From an uncultured Alphaproteobacteria bacterium (GTDB lineage Bacteria; Pseudomonadota; Alphaproteobacteria; Rhizobiales; Rhizobiaceae): 12,232 nt of DNA. The first letter of the stretch is position 1, and each line of letters opens with the position of its first letter. Below the pieces are notes generated by a model. That model saw nothing but the letters and a program-made list of their open reading frames with translations, was not told the origin of the DNA and did no database searches. The stretch spans positions 1-12,232 of the forward strand of contig CAKMZG010000043.1 in assembly GCA_929200335.1 (NCBI GenBank), given 5' to 3'. Positions 1 to 5,675 of the stretch are shown here, piece by piece. The position numbers and the translations under genes are program-made.

Positions 1-1
1 G

Positions 2-100
2 AACTATTCGCGCCAACTAAGAAGTTTAGAGCGGTGCTTTAAATTCCATCAAACCCATCAAGCTTTAGAATTGGCAAGATGCGTTAAGTCTAATACATGA
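2..100 (+). other. Possible 3' end of a gene entering from the left
   Basis: Frame 2 is open from the window edge to a TGA at 98-100 and would encode about 32 residues (begins NYSRQLRSLERC, ends RCVKSNT). Frame 1 is also open, but only to a TAA at 40-42. The fragment is too short to recognise a family, and a 32-codon open stretch at an edge can occur by chance. Only the upstream sequence can decide. Treat this as a flag and not as a gene call. Confidence 0.2.
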
Positions 101-310
101 ACATCTCTTAAGCCTTTTGCTATGATTATTCAATCTATCATTCTTCAAAAGACCATTGCATACTAGCCTTTTGTCGCCTGAATGCTTCAATAACTTGTTC
201 CGATCTTCAAATATTTCCTTATATCCTGCGGTTCTCGCTTCGTTATTCCCTATTCACTTCAACAAAATTCTTGTTATGCAAAGGCTTTTTCAAAGGGTTA
301 ATAGGGCATA
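101..310. other. Stretch with no recognisable gene
   Basis: Stops are frequent in all frames, and I see no tRNA-like cloverleaf, promoter of convincing quality or long repeat. The whole non-genic stretch runs from the window edge to the terminator at 311-344. It is AT-rich and may be the decayed or untranslated 3' side of a gene lying to the left. Confidence 0.4.
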
Positions 311-344
311 TAAAAAGACCGCTAAGTGATAACTTAGCGGCCTT
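311..344 (-). terminator. Rho-independent terminator of the lysine-rich protein gene
   Basis: On the minus strand a 12-bp stem (arms 333-344 and 315-326, core CCGCTAAG/CTTAGCGG, one G-U pair) closes a 6-nt loop and runs into a TTTTT tract at 312-316. It lies 26 bases after the TAA of the minus-strand gene. Read on the plus strand, no U-tract follows, so the direction is clear. Confidence 0.85.
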
Positions 345-369
345 GAAATTTTAATCAATTTGCTAAAAT

Positions 370-960
370 TTAGCTAGATTTCTTCTTTTTCTTCTTTTTA
401 GCTGCGGCTTTTTTCTTTTTCTCAGCAGCTAGCTTCTTCTTTTCAGCTGCGGCTTTTTTCTTTTTCTCAGCAGCTAACTTCTTCTTTTCAGCTGCGGTTA
501 GTTTCTTTTTCTTTTTAGAAGTGGCCTTTTTATCTTCAGCTTTATCAGCAGCGGCTTTTTTCTTCTTTTCAGCCGCGGTTAGTTTCTTTTTCTTTTTGGA
601 AGTAGCCTTTTTATCTTCAGCTTTATCAGCAGTAGCTTTTTTCTTCTCAGCTGCCGTTTGTTTTTTTGTTTTAGTCTTAGAGGTTGCTTTTTCGTCAGCT
701 TTCTTGGCAGCAGATGTTTTCTTTTTAGTTGTTTTCTTTTTTGTTGTAGCAGAAGTGCCATTACCAGATTTGTTGCGGCAATAGGCTTTAATTTTTGTGC
801 CATCAGAGCGTGTATGCCCTTTTACATGTGTACAAGAATTTGAACTTTGACATTGTTTTGCAGTTAAAGTTTTACACTCAGCAGCATTTGCTGATGTAGT
901 GGCAAAACCAAGAAATAGTGCGCCAATGATTGTAAAGATTTTCAGAAGATTAGTTTTCAT
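370..960 (-). CDS. Exported lysine/alanine-rich repeat protein with N-terminal four-cysteine module
   Basis: This encodes 196 aa from the ATG at 958-960. That start puts a classical signal peptide at the N-terminus (MKTNLLKIF, hydrophobic core, cleavage near SANA|AEC, residue 26). AAGG at 971-974 is a possible ribosome site. An in-frame ATG at 997-999 would only add 13 polar residues before the signal. Residues 29-61 hold four cysteines (C29, C37, C43, C61) in a compact module ending AYCR. From about residue 70 onward the chain is almost only Lys, Ala, Thr, Glu and Asp, built of AAEKKK-type units in two repeat families, ending in a run of lysines. The composition resembles histone H1-like or AlgP-like tails, but those act on DNA in the cytoplasm and this protein should be exported. 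A role in binding polyanions such as LPS or DNA outside the cytoplasm is a guess. It stands alone between its terminator and a divergent hydrolase gene. The function is unknown. Confidence 0.85.
   Translation of the reverse strand: MKTNLLKIFTIIGALFLGFATTSANAAECKTLTAKQCQSSNSCTHVKGHTRSDGTKIKAYCRNKSGNGTSATTKKKTTKKKTSAAKKADEKATSKTKTKKQTAAEKKKATADKAEDKKATSKKKKKLTAAEKKKKAAADKAEDKKATSKKKKKLTAAEKKKLAAEKKKKAAAEKKKLAAEKKKKAAAKKKKKKKSS
400..489. repeat. Two 45-bp tandem repeats inside the lysine-rich gene
   Basis: Units 400-444 and 445-489 are nearly identical (period 45 bp, 15 codons), encoding AAEKKKLAAEKKKKA-type blocks. A further partial unit begins at 490. The period is a multiple of three, so copy-number change would keep the frame. 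Confidence 0.8.
491..652. repeat. Two 81-bp tandem repeats inside the lysine-rich gene
   Basis: Units begin at 491 (gctgcggttag) and 572 (gccgcggttag), a period of 81 bp or 27 codons. They encode two copies of a block containing ADKAEDKKATSKKKKKLTAA. A third, more diverged partial copy follows. The copies differ by several substitutions, so the duplication is not brand new. Confidence 0.8.
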
Positions 961-1143
961 AATTCTATTGCCTTTGCATGAATTTGATAAAAAGAGCATA
1001 AACTGAGATCAAATAGACCAAGTTCATGTAGTATATGTTAAAGCTTGAACTGAATCACTGTTAGCTTACCCTAAGTAAATAAGAGTTTTTAATTTCAATT
1101 TCAAGGGGTTTCGCATATCTTTAAGGAAAAGGACGGTAAAAAT

Positions 1144-2046
1144 ATGGTGCATTGGGTAAAATATAAATCAATTACACTGGCAATATTTGTATTTATTGGA
1201 CTATCTGCCTATTCGCTGGCTCAAGGTGTATCTATAGCCCCCTATAAAGATGATTTATTTAGCTATGGCAAAATTTTACAACAGAGTTCTGATGGTAATT
1301 TTAAAGTGGTCGATTATGAAGAATTGCGTGATGTGAACACCCGCGATCAGGTGCCAACCCGAAAAGTAAAATCCAAATATGTGACATCCAGCGTGAAATG
1401 GCATCAATCAAGAAAAACCTATAAATCTAGCGGAAAGAAGCATAAATATTATGCGGTTTATAAAGGTAAGGCGAATGCTATTCGTCAGATGGTGATCTAT
1501 ATTCATGGCAAGGGCGGTAATTTTAAGCAAGGCGGCAATGATTGGACATTTGGCGGTAATTTTAATCGCATTAAAAACCTTATGGTTAAAAGCCGTGGGG
1601 CTTATTTTTCTGTTGATTTTAGTGATTTTGGGAAACAGGGTAAAAATGACATCATAACGTTTATTAAGCTCCAACGTCAAAAAATGCCTAGAGCTAAAGT
1701 TATTTTAAGTTGTGGCTCAACAGGGGGCTTTTTATGCTGGTCTGTTGCGAAAGATAAGCGTGGGAATGGGTTTTTAGATGGCTTGGTTTTGATGGGGTCC
1801 ACATGGGATGAGAGCTATATAAATGCTTACAAACGTTTTGGAAAAAAAATCCCCATTATGATTGGCCACGGCACAAGGGATACGATTTATAATTACAAAA
1901 ATCAGCTGGCATTTTATGAACTCCTGCGCAACAAAGGCAGGAACTATCCAGTTCAACTTACTCTATTTAAAAATGGCATTCATGGCACACCAATAAGAAT
2001 GTTAGATTGGCGGGAAAGCTTGAATTGGATATTGGCACACCAATGA
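1144..2046 (+). CDS. Secreted alpha/beta-hydrolase fold protein
   Basis: This encodes 300 aa. Residues 1-27 form a signal peptide (basic start, hydrophobic TLAIFVFIGLSAYS, cleavage near LAQ|G). Alpha/beta-hydrolase landmarks appear in the right order: strand plus oxyanion loop VIYIHGKGG (residues 117-125), nucleophile elbow CGSTGG with Ser192, a candidate acid Asp246 in GHGTRD, and a candidate His280 in NGIHGTP near the C-terminus. The spacing matches a complete catalytic domain. The first 80 residues after the signal are not recognisable. The substrate cannot be read from the sequence; an esterase or acyl hydrolase acting in the periplasm or outside is likely. A purine-rich tract with AAGGA and GGACGG (1123-1136) precedes the ATG. 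The gene is divergent from the lysine-rich gene, with about 180 bp between them, so each should have its own promoter. The stop codon lies inside a 16-bp tandem repeat. Confidence 0.8.
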   Translation: MVHWVKYKSITLAIFVFIGLSAYSLAQGVSIAPYKDDLFSYGKILQQSSDGNFKVVDYEELRDVNTRDQVPTRKVKSKYVTSSVKWHQSRKTYKSSGKKHKYYAVYKGKANAIRQMVIYIHGKGGNFKQGGNDWTFGGNFNRIKNLMVKSRGAYFSVDFSDFGKQGKNDIITFIKLQRQKMPRAKVILSCGSTGGFLCWSVAKDKRGNGFLDGLVLMGSTWDESYINAYKRFGKKIPIMIGHGTRDTIYNYKNQLAFYELLRNKGRNYPVQLTLFKNGIHGTPIRMLDWRESLNWILAHQ

Positions 2047-2103
2047 TATTGGGTGCCAATGATACTAGGTGCCAATGAAATTAGGTGCCAATGAAATTCG
2101 GCA
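2040..2103. repeat. Four tandem copies of a 16-bp unit across the hydrolase stop codon
   Basis: Units start at 2040, 2056, 2072 and 2088 and follow the pattern ccaatgAtAttaggtg with a few substitutions; the last copy is degenerate at its end. The first copy contains the TGA of the hydrolase gene. No spacers separate the units, so this is a simple minisatellite and not a CRISPR array. Confidence 0.85.
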
Positions 2104-2134
2104 CACATGAAATGTGAAATAAATTAAAAGTTGC

Positions 2135-2175
2135 TAGAGCGCATCATTTATCAACAAAATCATAAATACGCTCTA
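2135..2175. repeat. Imperfect inverted repeat (TAGAGCG ... CGCTCTA)
   Basis: Seven-base arms at 2135-2141 and 2169-2175 are exact complements. A second pairing (TTTAT with ATAAA) is possible inside after a small bulge. There is no U-tract on either side. It may be an intergenic palindromic element or a weak bidirectional transcript end between the two convergent genes. Confidence 0.5.
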
Positions 2176-2236
2176 TCTCTTTGATGTTGCATGTCATTAT
2201 TCCCAAAACTGGCACCCACTTTTGGGTGAGATGCTA

Positions 2237-2284
2237 TAGCGCGTGTAAGGTTTAGGTGAATTCACTTAAATGTTACACGCGCTA
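2237..2284. repeat. 48-bp near-perfect palindrome between convergent genes
   Basis: Outer arms TAGCGCGTGTAA (2237-2248) and TTACACGCGCTA (2273-2284) are exact complements. The inner part (2251-2270) is centred on GTGAATTCAC and is itself palindromic. On the plus-strand RNA only one G-G mismatch and two G-U pairs break the structure. No T-run follows on either strand, so it is not a textbook terminator. It could be a repeat element of REP/MITE kind or a transcript-end hairpin shared by the convergent genes. Confidence 0.7.
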
Positions 2285-2300
2285 GCGGCGTTAGTATTAT

Positions 2301-2339
2301 GGTAAAAATGCTTCAGCTTTAGCTATAGGCATTTTCACC
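2301..2339 (-). terminator. Hairpin over the stop codon of the ATPase gene, possible weak terminator
   Basis: Arms 2329-2339 and 2301-2311 form an 11-bp stem on the minus strand (GGTGAAAATGC with GCATTTTTACC, one G-U pair). The stop codon at 2319-2321 lies in the loop. It is followed by ATAATACT and not by a T-run, so intrinsic termination would be weak. It may instead protect the 3' end of the transporter mRNA. Confidence 0.4.
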
Positions 2340-3371
2340 CGTGTTTGTTGCATCTGGACGCTCAATTGCTCCTAACATATCATTAAGGGTTACAACGCCG
2401 ATTGAATTGCCTTCATGGATCACATTAGCATCATTTGCATTGGCTTTTCGTAAGCTTTGAATAGCGTCTTCAATGGTTGTGGAACGCTCAAGAATAATGT
2501 TGCTCTCGGCTTTACCATCATGGGTGATTGAACCCAATTGCAACACGCGCGAACGGTTGATATCCTTGATGAAATCAGCCACATAATCATCCGCCGGTTT
2601 TAACACAATCTCTTGTGGTGTGCCTTGCTGTACAATGGAGCCATCGCGCAAGATTGCAATGTTATCACCAATGCGCAATGCCTCATCTAAATCGTGGGTG
2701 ATGAAGATGATAGTTTTGTGCAATTCTTCTTGCAGTTTTAGCAAAATATCCTGCATGTCAGTTCTAATCAATGGATCAAGGGCAGAGAATGCCTCATCCA
2801 TCAGCAGAATATCAGCATCAGTTGCTAATGCTCTAGCTAAACCCACACGCTGCTGCATGCCGCCAGAGAGTTGTGAAGGATAATTATCTTCAAAGCCGCC
2901 AAGGCCAACGCGTTCAAGCCATTTCATGCTGCGTTGGTGCTTTTCTTCTTCTGGTACATTTTGAATATCCAAGCCGTAGGCAACGTTTTGAATAACCGTT
3001 CTATGGGGTAATAGTGCAAATTTTTGAAACACCATAGATGCTTTTTTACGACGGAAGTCGCGTAATTCATCTTGTGACATGGCAAGAACATCCACACCAT
3101 CGACAATAATTTCACCAGCAGTTGGCTCAATCAAGCGATTGATGTGACGGATGAGCGTTGATTTACCCGAGCCCGACAGTCCCATGATAACTTGAATACC
3201 ACGGGCAGGGATTTTGATGTTCACATCACAAAGCCCCATCACATGAGCTGTTTTTTCCATCAACTCTGATTTGCCCATACCATTTTGAGCTTTTTCAAGG
3301 TGCTTTTGTGGGTTGCGACCAAAAATTTTATAGAGGTTCTTAATCTCAACTTTAATTTCATTATTACTCAT
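2319..3371 (-). CDS. proV: ABC transporter ATP-binding subunit, glycine betaine/choline (ProV/ChoV) type
   Basis: This encodes 350 aa and energises uptake by the membrane subunit encoded just upstream. It contains all the nucleotide-binding motifs: Walker A GLSGSGKST (residues 64-72), Q-loop Gln116, signature LSGGMQQR (168-175), Walker B ILLMDEAFS (188-196) and switch His226. The N-terminal extension before Walker A (FGRNPQ...GKSEL) is typical of the ProV/OpuAA branch. After residue 270 there is one CBS-like half-domain (TTIEDAIQSL ... GVVTLNDML), where longer ProV proteins have two. CBS tails in this family sense ionic strength, so osmotic control is possible but is inferred. I start at the ATG 3369-3371, which overlaps the permease stop and has AAGGCGG just upstream. 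A longer start at 3386 would place that ribosome site inside the gene. The symbol is family-level; choV or tmoV would fit equally. Confidence 0.92.
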   Translation of the reverse strand: MSNNEIKVEIKNLYKIFGRNPQKHLEKAQNGMGKSELMEKTAHVMGLCDVNIKIPARGIQVIMGLSGSGKSTLIRHINRLIEPTAGEIIVDGVDVLAMSQDELRDFRRKKASMVFQKFALLPHRTVIQNVAYGLDIQNVPEEEKHQRSMKWLERVGLGGFEDNYPSQLSGGMQQRVGLARALATDADILLMDEAFSALDPLIRTDMQDILLKLQEELHKTIIFITHDLDEALRIGDNIAILRDGSIVQQGTPQEIVLKPADDYVADFIKDINRSRVLQLGSITHDGKAESNIILERSTTIEDAIQSLRKANANDANVIHEGNSIGVVTLNDMLGAIERPDATNTGENAYS

Positions 3372-4254
3372 GATGTCCGCCTTCACGATGTTTTTGTAAG
3401 CGTTTGCCGTATTGTTGTGAAACGCGATCGAAGATAATAGCTAGTGCCACAATCGCAAGACCATTCATTAAGCCCAATGCTAAATATTGGTTTTGTACCG
3501 CTTGCAATACAGGTACGCCTAAGCCTTTAACGCCAATCATTGAGGCGATAACTACCATAGCAAGAGCCATCATAATGGTTTGGTTGATGCCTGCAAAGAT
3601 GTTAGGCAAAGCCAGTGGTATTTGAACACCAAATAATTTTTGCCTTGGGTTTGCGCCAAATGCATCAGCAGCTTCTAAAATTTCGCGATCAACTAAGCGA
3701 ATGCCGAGGTTTGTTAGCCGCACCAATGGGGGCAGGGCGTAAACACATACCGCAAGTAACCCTGGAACCTTGCCAAGACCTAAAAGCATAACTACAGGAA
3801 TTAGATAAACAAAACTAGGAATGGTCTGCATAATATCCAAAACTGGCGTTATAATGGACTGCATGCGATCTGATTTAGCCATCCAAATGCCAAATGGAAT
3901 CCCAACAGCAATACATACAAGCGTTGCAACAGAGATAATAGCCAGCGTTGCCATAGTATCTTTCCACATGCCTAACGCACCAATGATTATGAAGGATATA
4001 ATGGTTCCTGTAACTAATTTCCAGTTTCGAGAGCCAAGCCAAGCTAATCCTGCTAATACTGCAATGATGATTGGCCATGGTGTATTGATGAGTAGTTTTT
4101 CAAAAAATACTAAGAATTTTAAAAGAGGATAGAAAAAGTCCTCAATGCCTTCACCATAACTTCGTGAGAAGTCTTTAAATGTTGCATCAACACTTTTTTT
4201 AATATCCCTTAGGTTTTGTCGCCCAATGTCTGGAAAAGTAGTTAGGAAATCCAT
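3364..4254 (-). CDS. proW: ABC transporter permease, glycine betaine/choline (ProW/ChoW) type
   Basis: This 296-aa inner-membrane subunit has about six to seven hydrophobic segments: near residues 60-75, 82-97, 103-125, 146-160, 163-178, 222-243 and 258-276. The EAA loop that docks on the ATPase is present at 191-217 (EILEAADAFGANPRQ ... IPLALP). The first 55 residues form a soluble, charged N-terminal part, as in ProW-like proteins. Length is close to choline-type permeases and shorter than E. coli ProW. The 3' end overlaps the ATPase start by 8 bp, which suggests translational coupling. The 87-bp gap from the binding-protein gene holds a hairpin with a T-run, so read-through may set permease level. 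The ribosome site (CAGG, about 8 bases from the ATG) is weak. The substrate is not decided by this subunit; the symbol is family-level. Confidence 0.92.
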   Translation of the reverse strand: MDFLTTFPDIGRQNLRDIKKSVDATFKDFSRSYGEGIEDFFYPLLKFLVFFEKLLINTPWPIIIAVLAGLAWLGSRNWKLVTGTIISFIIIGALGMWKDTMATLAIISVATLVCIAVGIPFGIWMAKSDRMQSIITPVLDIMQTIPSFVYLIPVVMLLGLGKVPGLLAVCVYALPPLVRLTNLGIRLVDREILEAADAFGANPRQKLFGVQIPLALPNIFAGINQTIMMALAMVVIASMIGVKGLGVPVLQAVQNQYLALGLMNGLAIVALAIIFDRVSQQYGKRLQKHREGGHHE

Positions 4255-4277
4255 ATTATTTGCCTGTTGTTTGTTAC

Positions 4278-4313
4278 GAAAAGACCCACCAACACGCTTG
4301 GAGTTGATGGGTC
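4278..4313 (-). terminator. Intercistronic hairpin with T-run between binding-protein and permease genes
   Basis: On the minus strand an 11-bp stem (arms 4303-4313 and 4283-4293, GACCCATCAAC with GTTGGTGGGTC, one T-G pair) closes a 9-nt loop and is followed by TTTTCG (4277-4282). It sits 29 bases after the binding-protein stop. Partial terminators or 3'-stabilising hairpins at this place are a known way to make more binding protein than permease. The T-run is short, so leaky termination is the likely behaviour. Confidence 0.65.
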
Positions 4314-4341
4314 AATTTAGTCTTTACATAAAGGTTACCTA

Positions 4342-5343
4342 TTAAAGTGCTGCTTTGATTTTCTTAGCAACGTCTTCTGATACCCATTTACTCCAAATTT
4401 CCTCATGTTTAGTAAGGAATTCATGAGCCGCGTCAGAACCCTGAGCTTGCTCATCTGCCATGAAACCTAGCATGCCGCCCATAATTTCACCTGGGATTGT
4501 GCGTTTAGCAACATAATCGGCAACATCTGCACCTTGTTTCTTGAAGTTGTCTGTTACAACAGACTCAATAACTGAAACAGTCCAAGCTGATTTCTTTGGC
4601 TCAGCGCATTCTTGTTCTGGCTTCACAATACATGTGTCCCAATGCTCTTTACCAATAAAGTCCACGCCAAATGGAACTTTTACCATTTTGTGTTTTGTGA
4701 TTAAAGCAGTTGGAGCCCAGTAGTAACCGAACCAGTTTTCACCACGATCAACTGCTTTAGTCATTGAACCATCAAGACCTGCAGCTGAACCTGGATCAAC
4801 CAACATCCAACCTTTTTTCTCCATGTCAAATGCGCGGAAAAGGTTTGCATTAACCAACTGACAACCCCAACCTGATGGACAGCCATAAAAAGCGCCTTTT
4901 GAAGAATCCTCAGGATGTGGGAAAAGCTCTGGATGTTCAATAATGTCTAAAACTGTTTTTAATTCAGGATGCTTTTCAGCTGTTTGTGGTGGTACCCACC
5001 AACCTTCACCAGCGCCAGTAATCGGCTGCTTGTTACCAATGTGTAGACGGCCTTCAGCAACCGCTTTGCTTAGAGGCTCAGCTACAGCATTTGACCAGAA
5101 TTCTGGTGCAAGATCTGGCTCGCCTTTTGCATCCATTGATGCGAATGTTGTTGTGGTTGCCCCTGGAATAAGCTCAACTTCACAGCCAAAGCCTTTTTCA
5201 AGAATGATTGCATCAATGTTTGCTATTAATGATGCTGAATTCCAATTCATATCTGCAATTACAACTTTCTCACAAGCATTTGCGCTACTCGCGCCTACAA
5301 AACCTGCTGTTGCAACTGCTAGACCCAATAGTATTTTTTTCAA
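4342..5343 (-). CDS. proX: Periplasmic substrate-binding protein for a quaternary/methylated amine (ProX/ChoX/TmoX type)
   Basis: This 333-aa protein captures the solute and delivers it to the downstream permease. The start is TTG (5341-5343): AGGAG lies 7 bases upstream, an in-frame TAG stands two codons before it, and it begins a perfect signal peptide (MKKILLGLAVATAGFVGASSANA|CEK, cleavage after residue 23). The body is OpuAC-like, with many tryptophans suited to an aromatic cage for a trimethylammonium group: W34, W83, W115/W116, W159, W204 and the GYYWAPT segment (206-212). Six cysteines (24, 54, 155, 161, 238, 246) could form three disulfides, including CPSGWGC at 155-161. The residue after cleavage is Cys24, but the preceding ANA is not a lipobox. 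Substrate could be glycine betaine, choline, proline betaine or trimethylamine N-oxide; I cannot separate these by eye, and the symbol is family-level. Confidence 0.88.
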   Translation of the reverse strand: MKKILLGLAVATAGFVGASSANACEKVVIADMNWNSASLIANIDAIILEKGFGCEVELIPGATTTTFASMDAKGEPDLAPEFWSNAVAEPLSKAVAEGRLHIGNKQPITGAGEGWWVPPQTAEKHPELKTVLDIIEHPELFPHPEDSSKGAFYGCPSGWGCQLVNANLFRAFDMEKKGWMLVDPGSAAGLDGSMTKAVDRGENWFGYYWAPTALITKHKMVKVPFGVDFIGKEHWDTCIVKPEQECAEPKKSAWTVSVIESVVTDNFKKQGADVADYVAKRTIPGEIMGGMLGFMADEQAQGSDAAHEFLTKHEEIWSKWVSEDVAKKIKAAL

Positions 5344-5350
5344 CTTTCTA

Positions 5351-5355
5351 CTCCT
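5351..5355 (-). promoter_or_regulatory. Ribosome binding site that fixes the TTG start of the binding-protein gene
   Basis: The minus strand reads AGGAG, followed by 7 bases and then TTG. No ATG or GTG in this frame lies between the upstream TAG and the signal peptide, so TTG must initiate. Confidence 0.8.
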
Positions 5356-5382
5356 ATTTTATTCCCTTATCGCACCATGATA

Positions 5383-5400
5383 GCAGCGCTTATGCGCTGC
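5383..5400. promoter_or_regulatory. Perfect hairpin in the leader of the transporter operon
   Basis: Seven-base arms GCAGCGC and GCGCTGC enclose a TTAT loop, 40 bases before the TTG start. It lies between the ribosome site and any likely promoter further right, so it would be in the 5' leader RNA or act as an operator. There is no U-tract on the minus side. Confidence 0.45.
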
Positions 5401-5675
5401 ACTGTTCTAAATGCGACTTTGCTAATGTCGTTAAGGCTAGAATAATATAATCCTGATGACAACAGTTGGCGGGAATTTATTTGTATTTTGTTAAGAATAT
5501 TAGGTTTCAGCGGGTTTAGGTGATAAAGAGCGCAGATTCTTTGAATGTTGTTTAAAAATAATTTAAATTTTGATGGGTTGTGGAGAAAGAAATTTATTTC
5601 TAAAAAATAAAAAGAGAGCTGTTTTTATAGACATGCAATAAGATTCTCTTATCAATTTAAGAGTGGACAAATTTC
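5401..5675. other. AT-rich gap holding the transporter promoter region
   Basis: Together with the leader, 332 bp separate the transporter operon from the GH25 gene, both on the minus strand. No gene is visible. A minus-strand TTGTCA at about 5458-5463 followed by a TATATTATTC stretch could be part of a promoter, but the spacing is not good. A short palindrome (agaaat tt atttct, 5588-5601) and a weak 6-bp hairpin near 5645-5665, after the GH25 stop, are also present. Confidence 0.4.

Noticed and set aside
521..843. Plus-strand open frames rich in Phe, Ser and Ala opposite the lysine-rich gene
   Set aside because: They are mirror images of the Lys/Ala codons (AAA/GCT read as TTT/AGC), have no ribosome site, and the minus-strand gene has a signal peptide and terminator.
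1022..1055. AGTTCA/TGAACT inverted repeat as operator between the lysine-rich and hydrolase genes
   Set aside because: Only six bases per arm with a long spacer in AT-rich DNA; expected by chance and not supported by anything else.
1408..1956. Minus-strand open frames inside the hydrolase gene, and similar antisense frames inside glmU, glmS and the transporter genes
   Set aside because: Each lies entirely inside a gene with full family motifs on the other strand and has no start signal or recognisable protein character of its own.
2040..2103. Short regular repeats as a CRISPR array
   Set aside because: The 16-bp units are directly adjacent with no spacers, and no cas gene is near.
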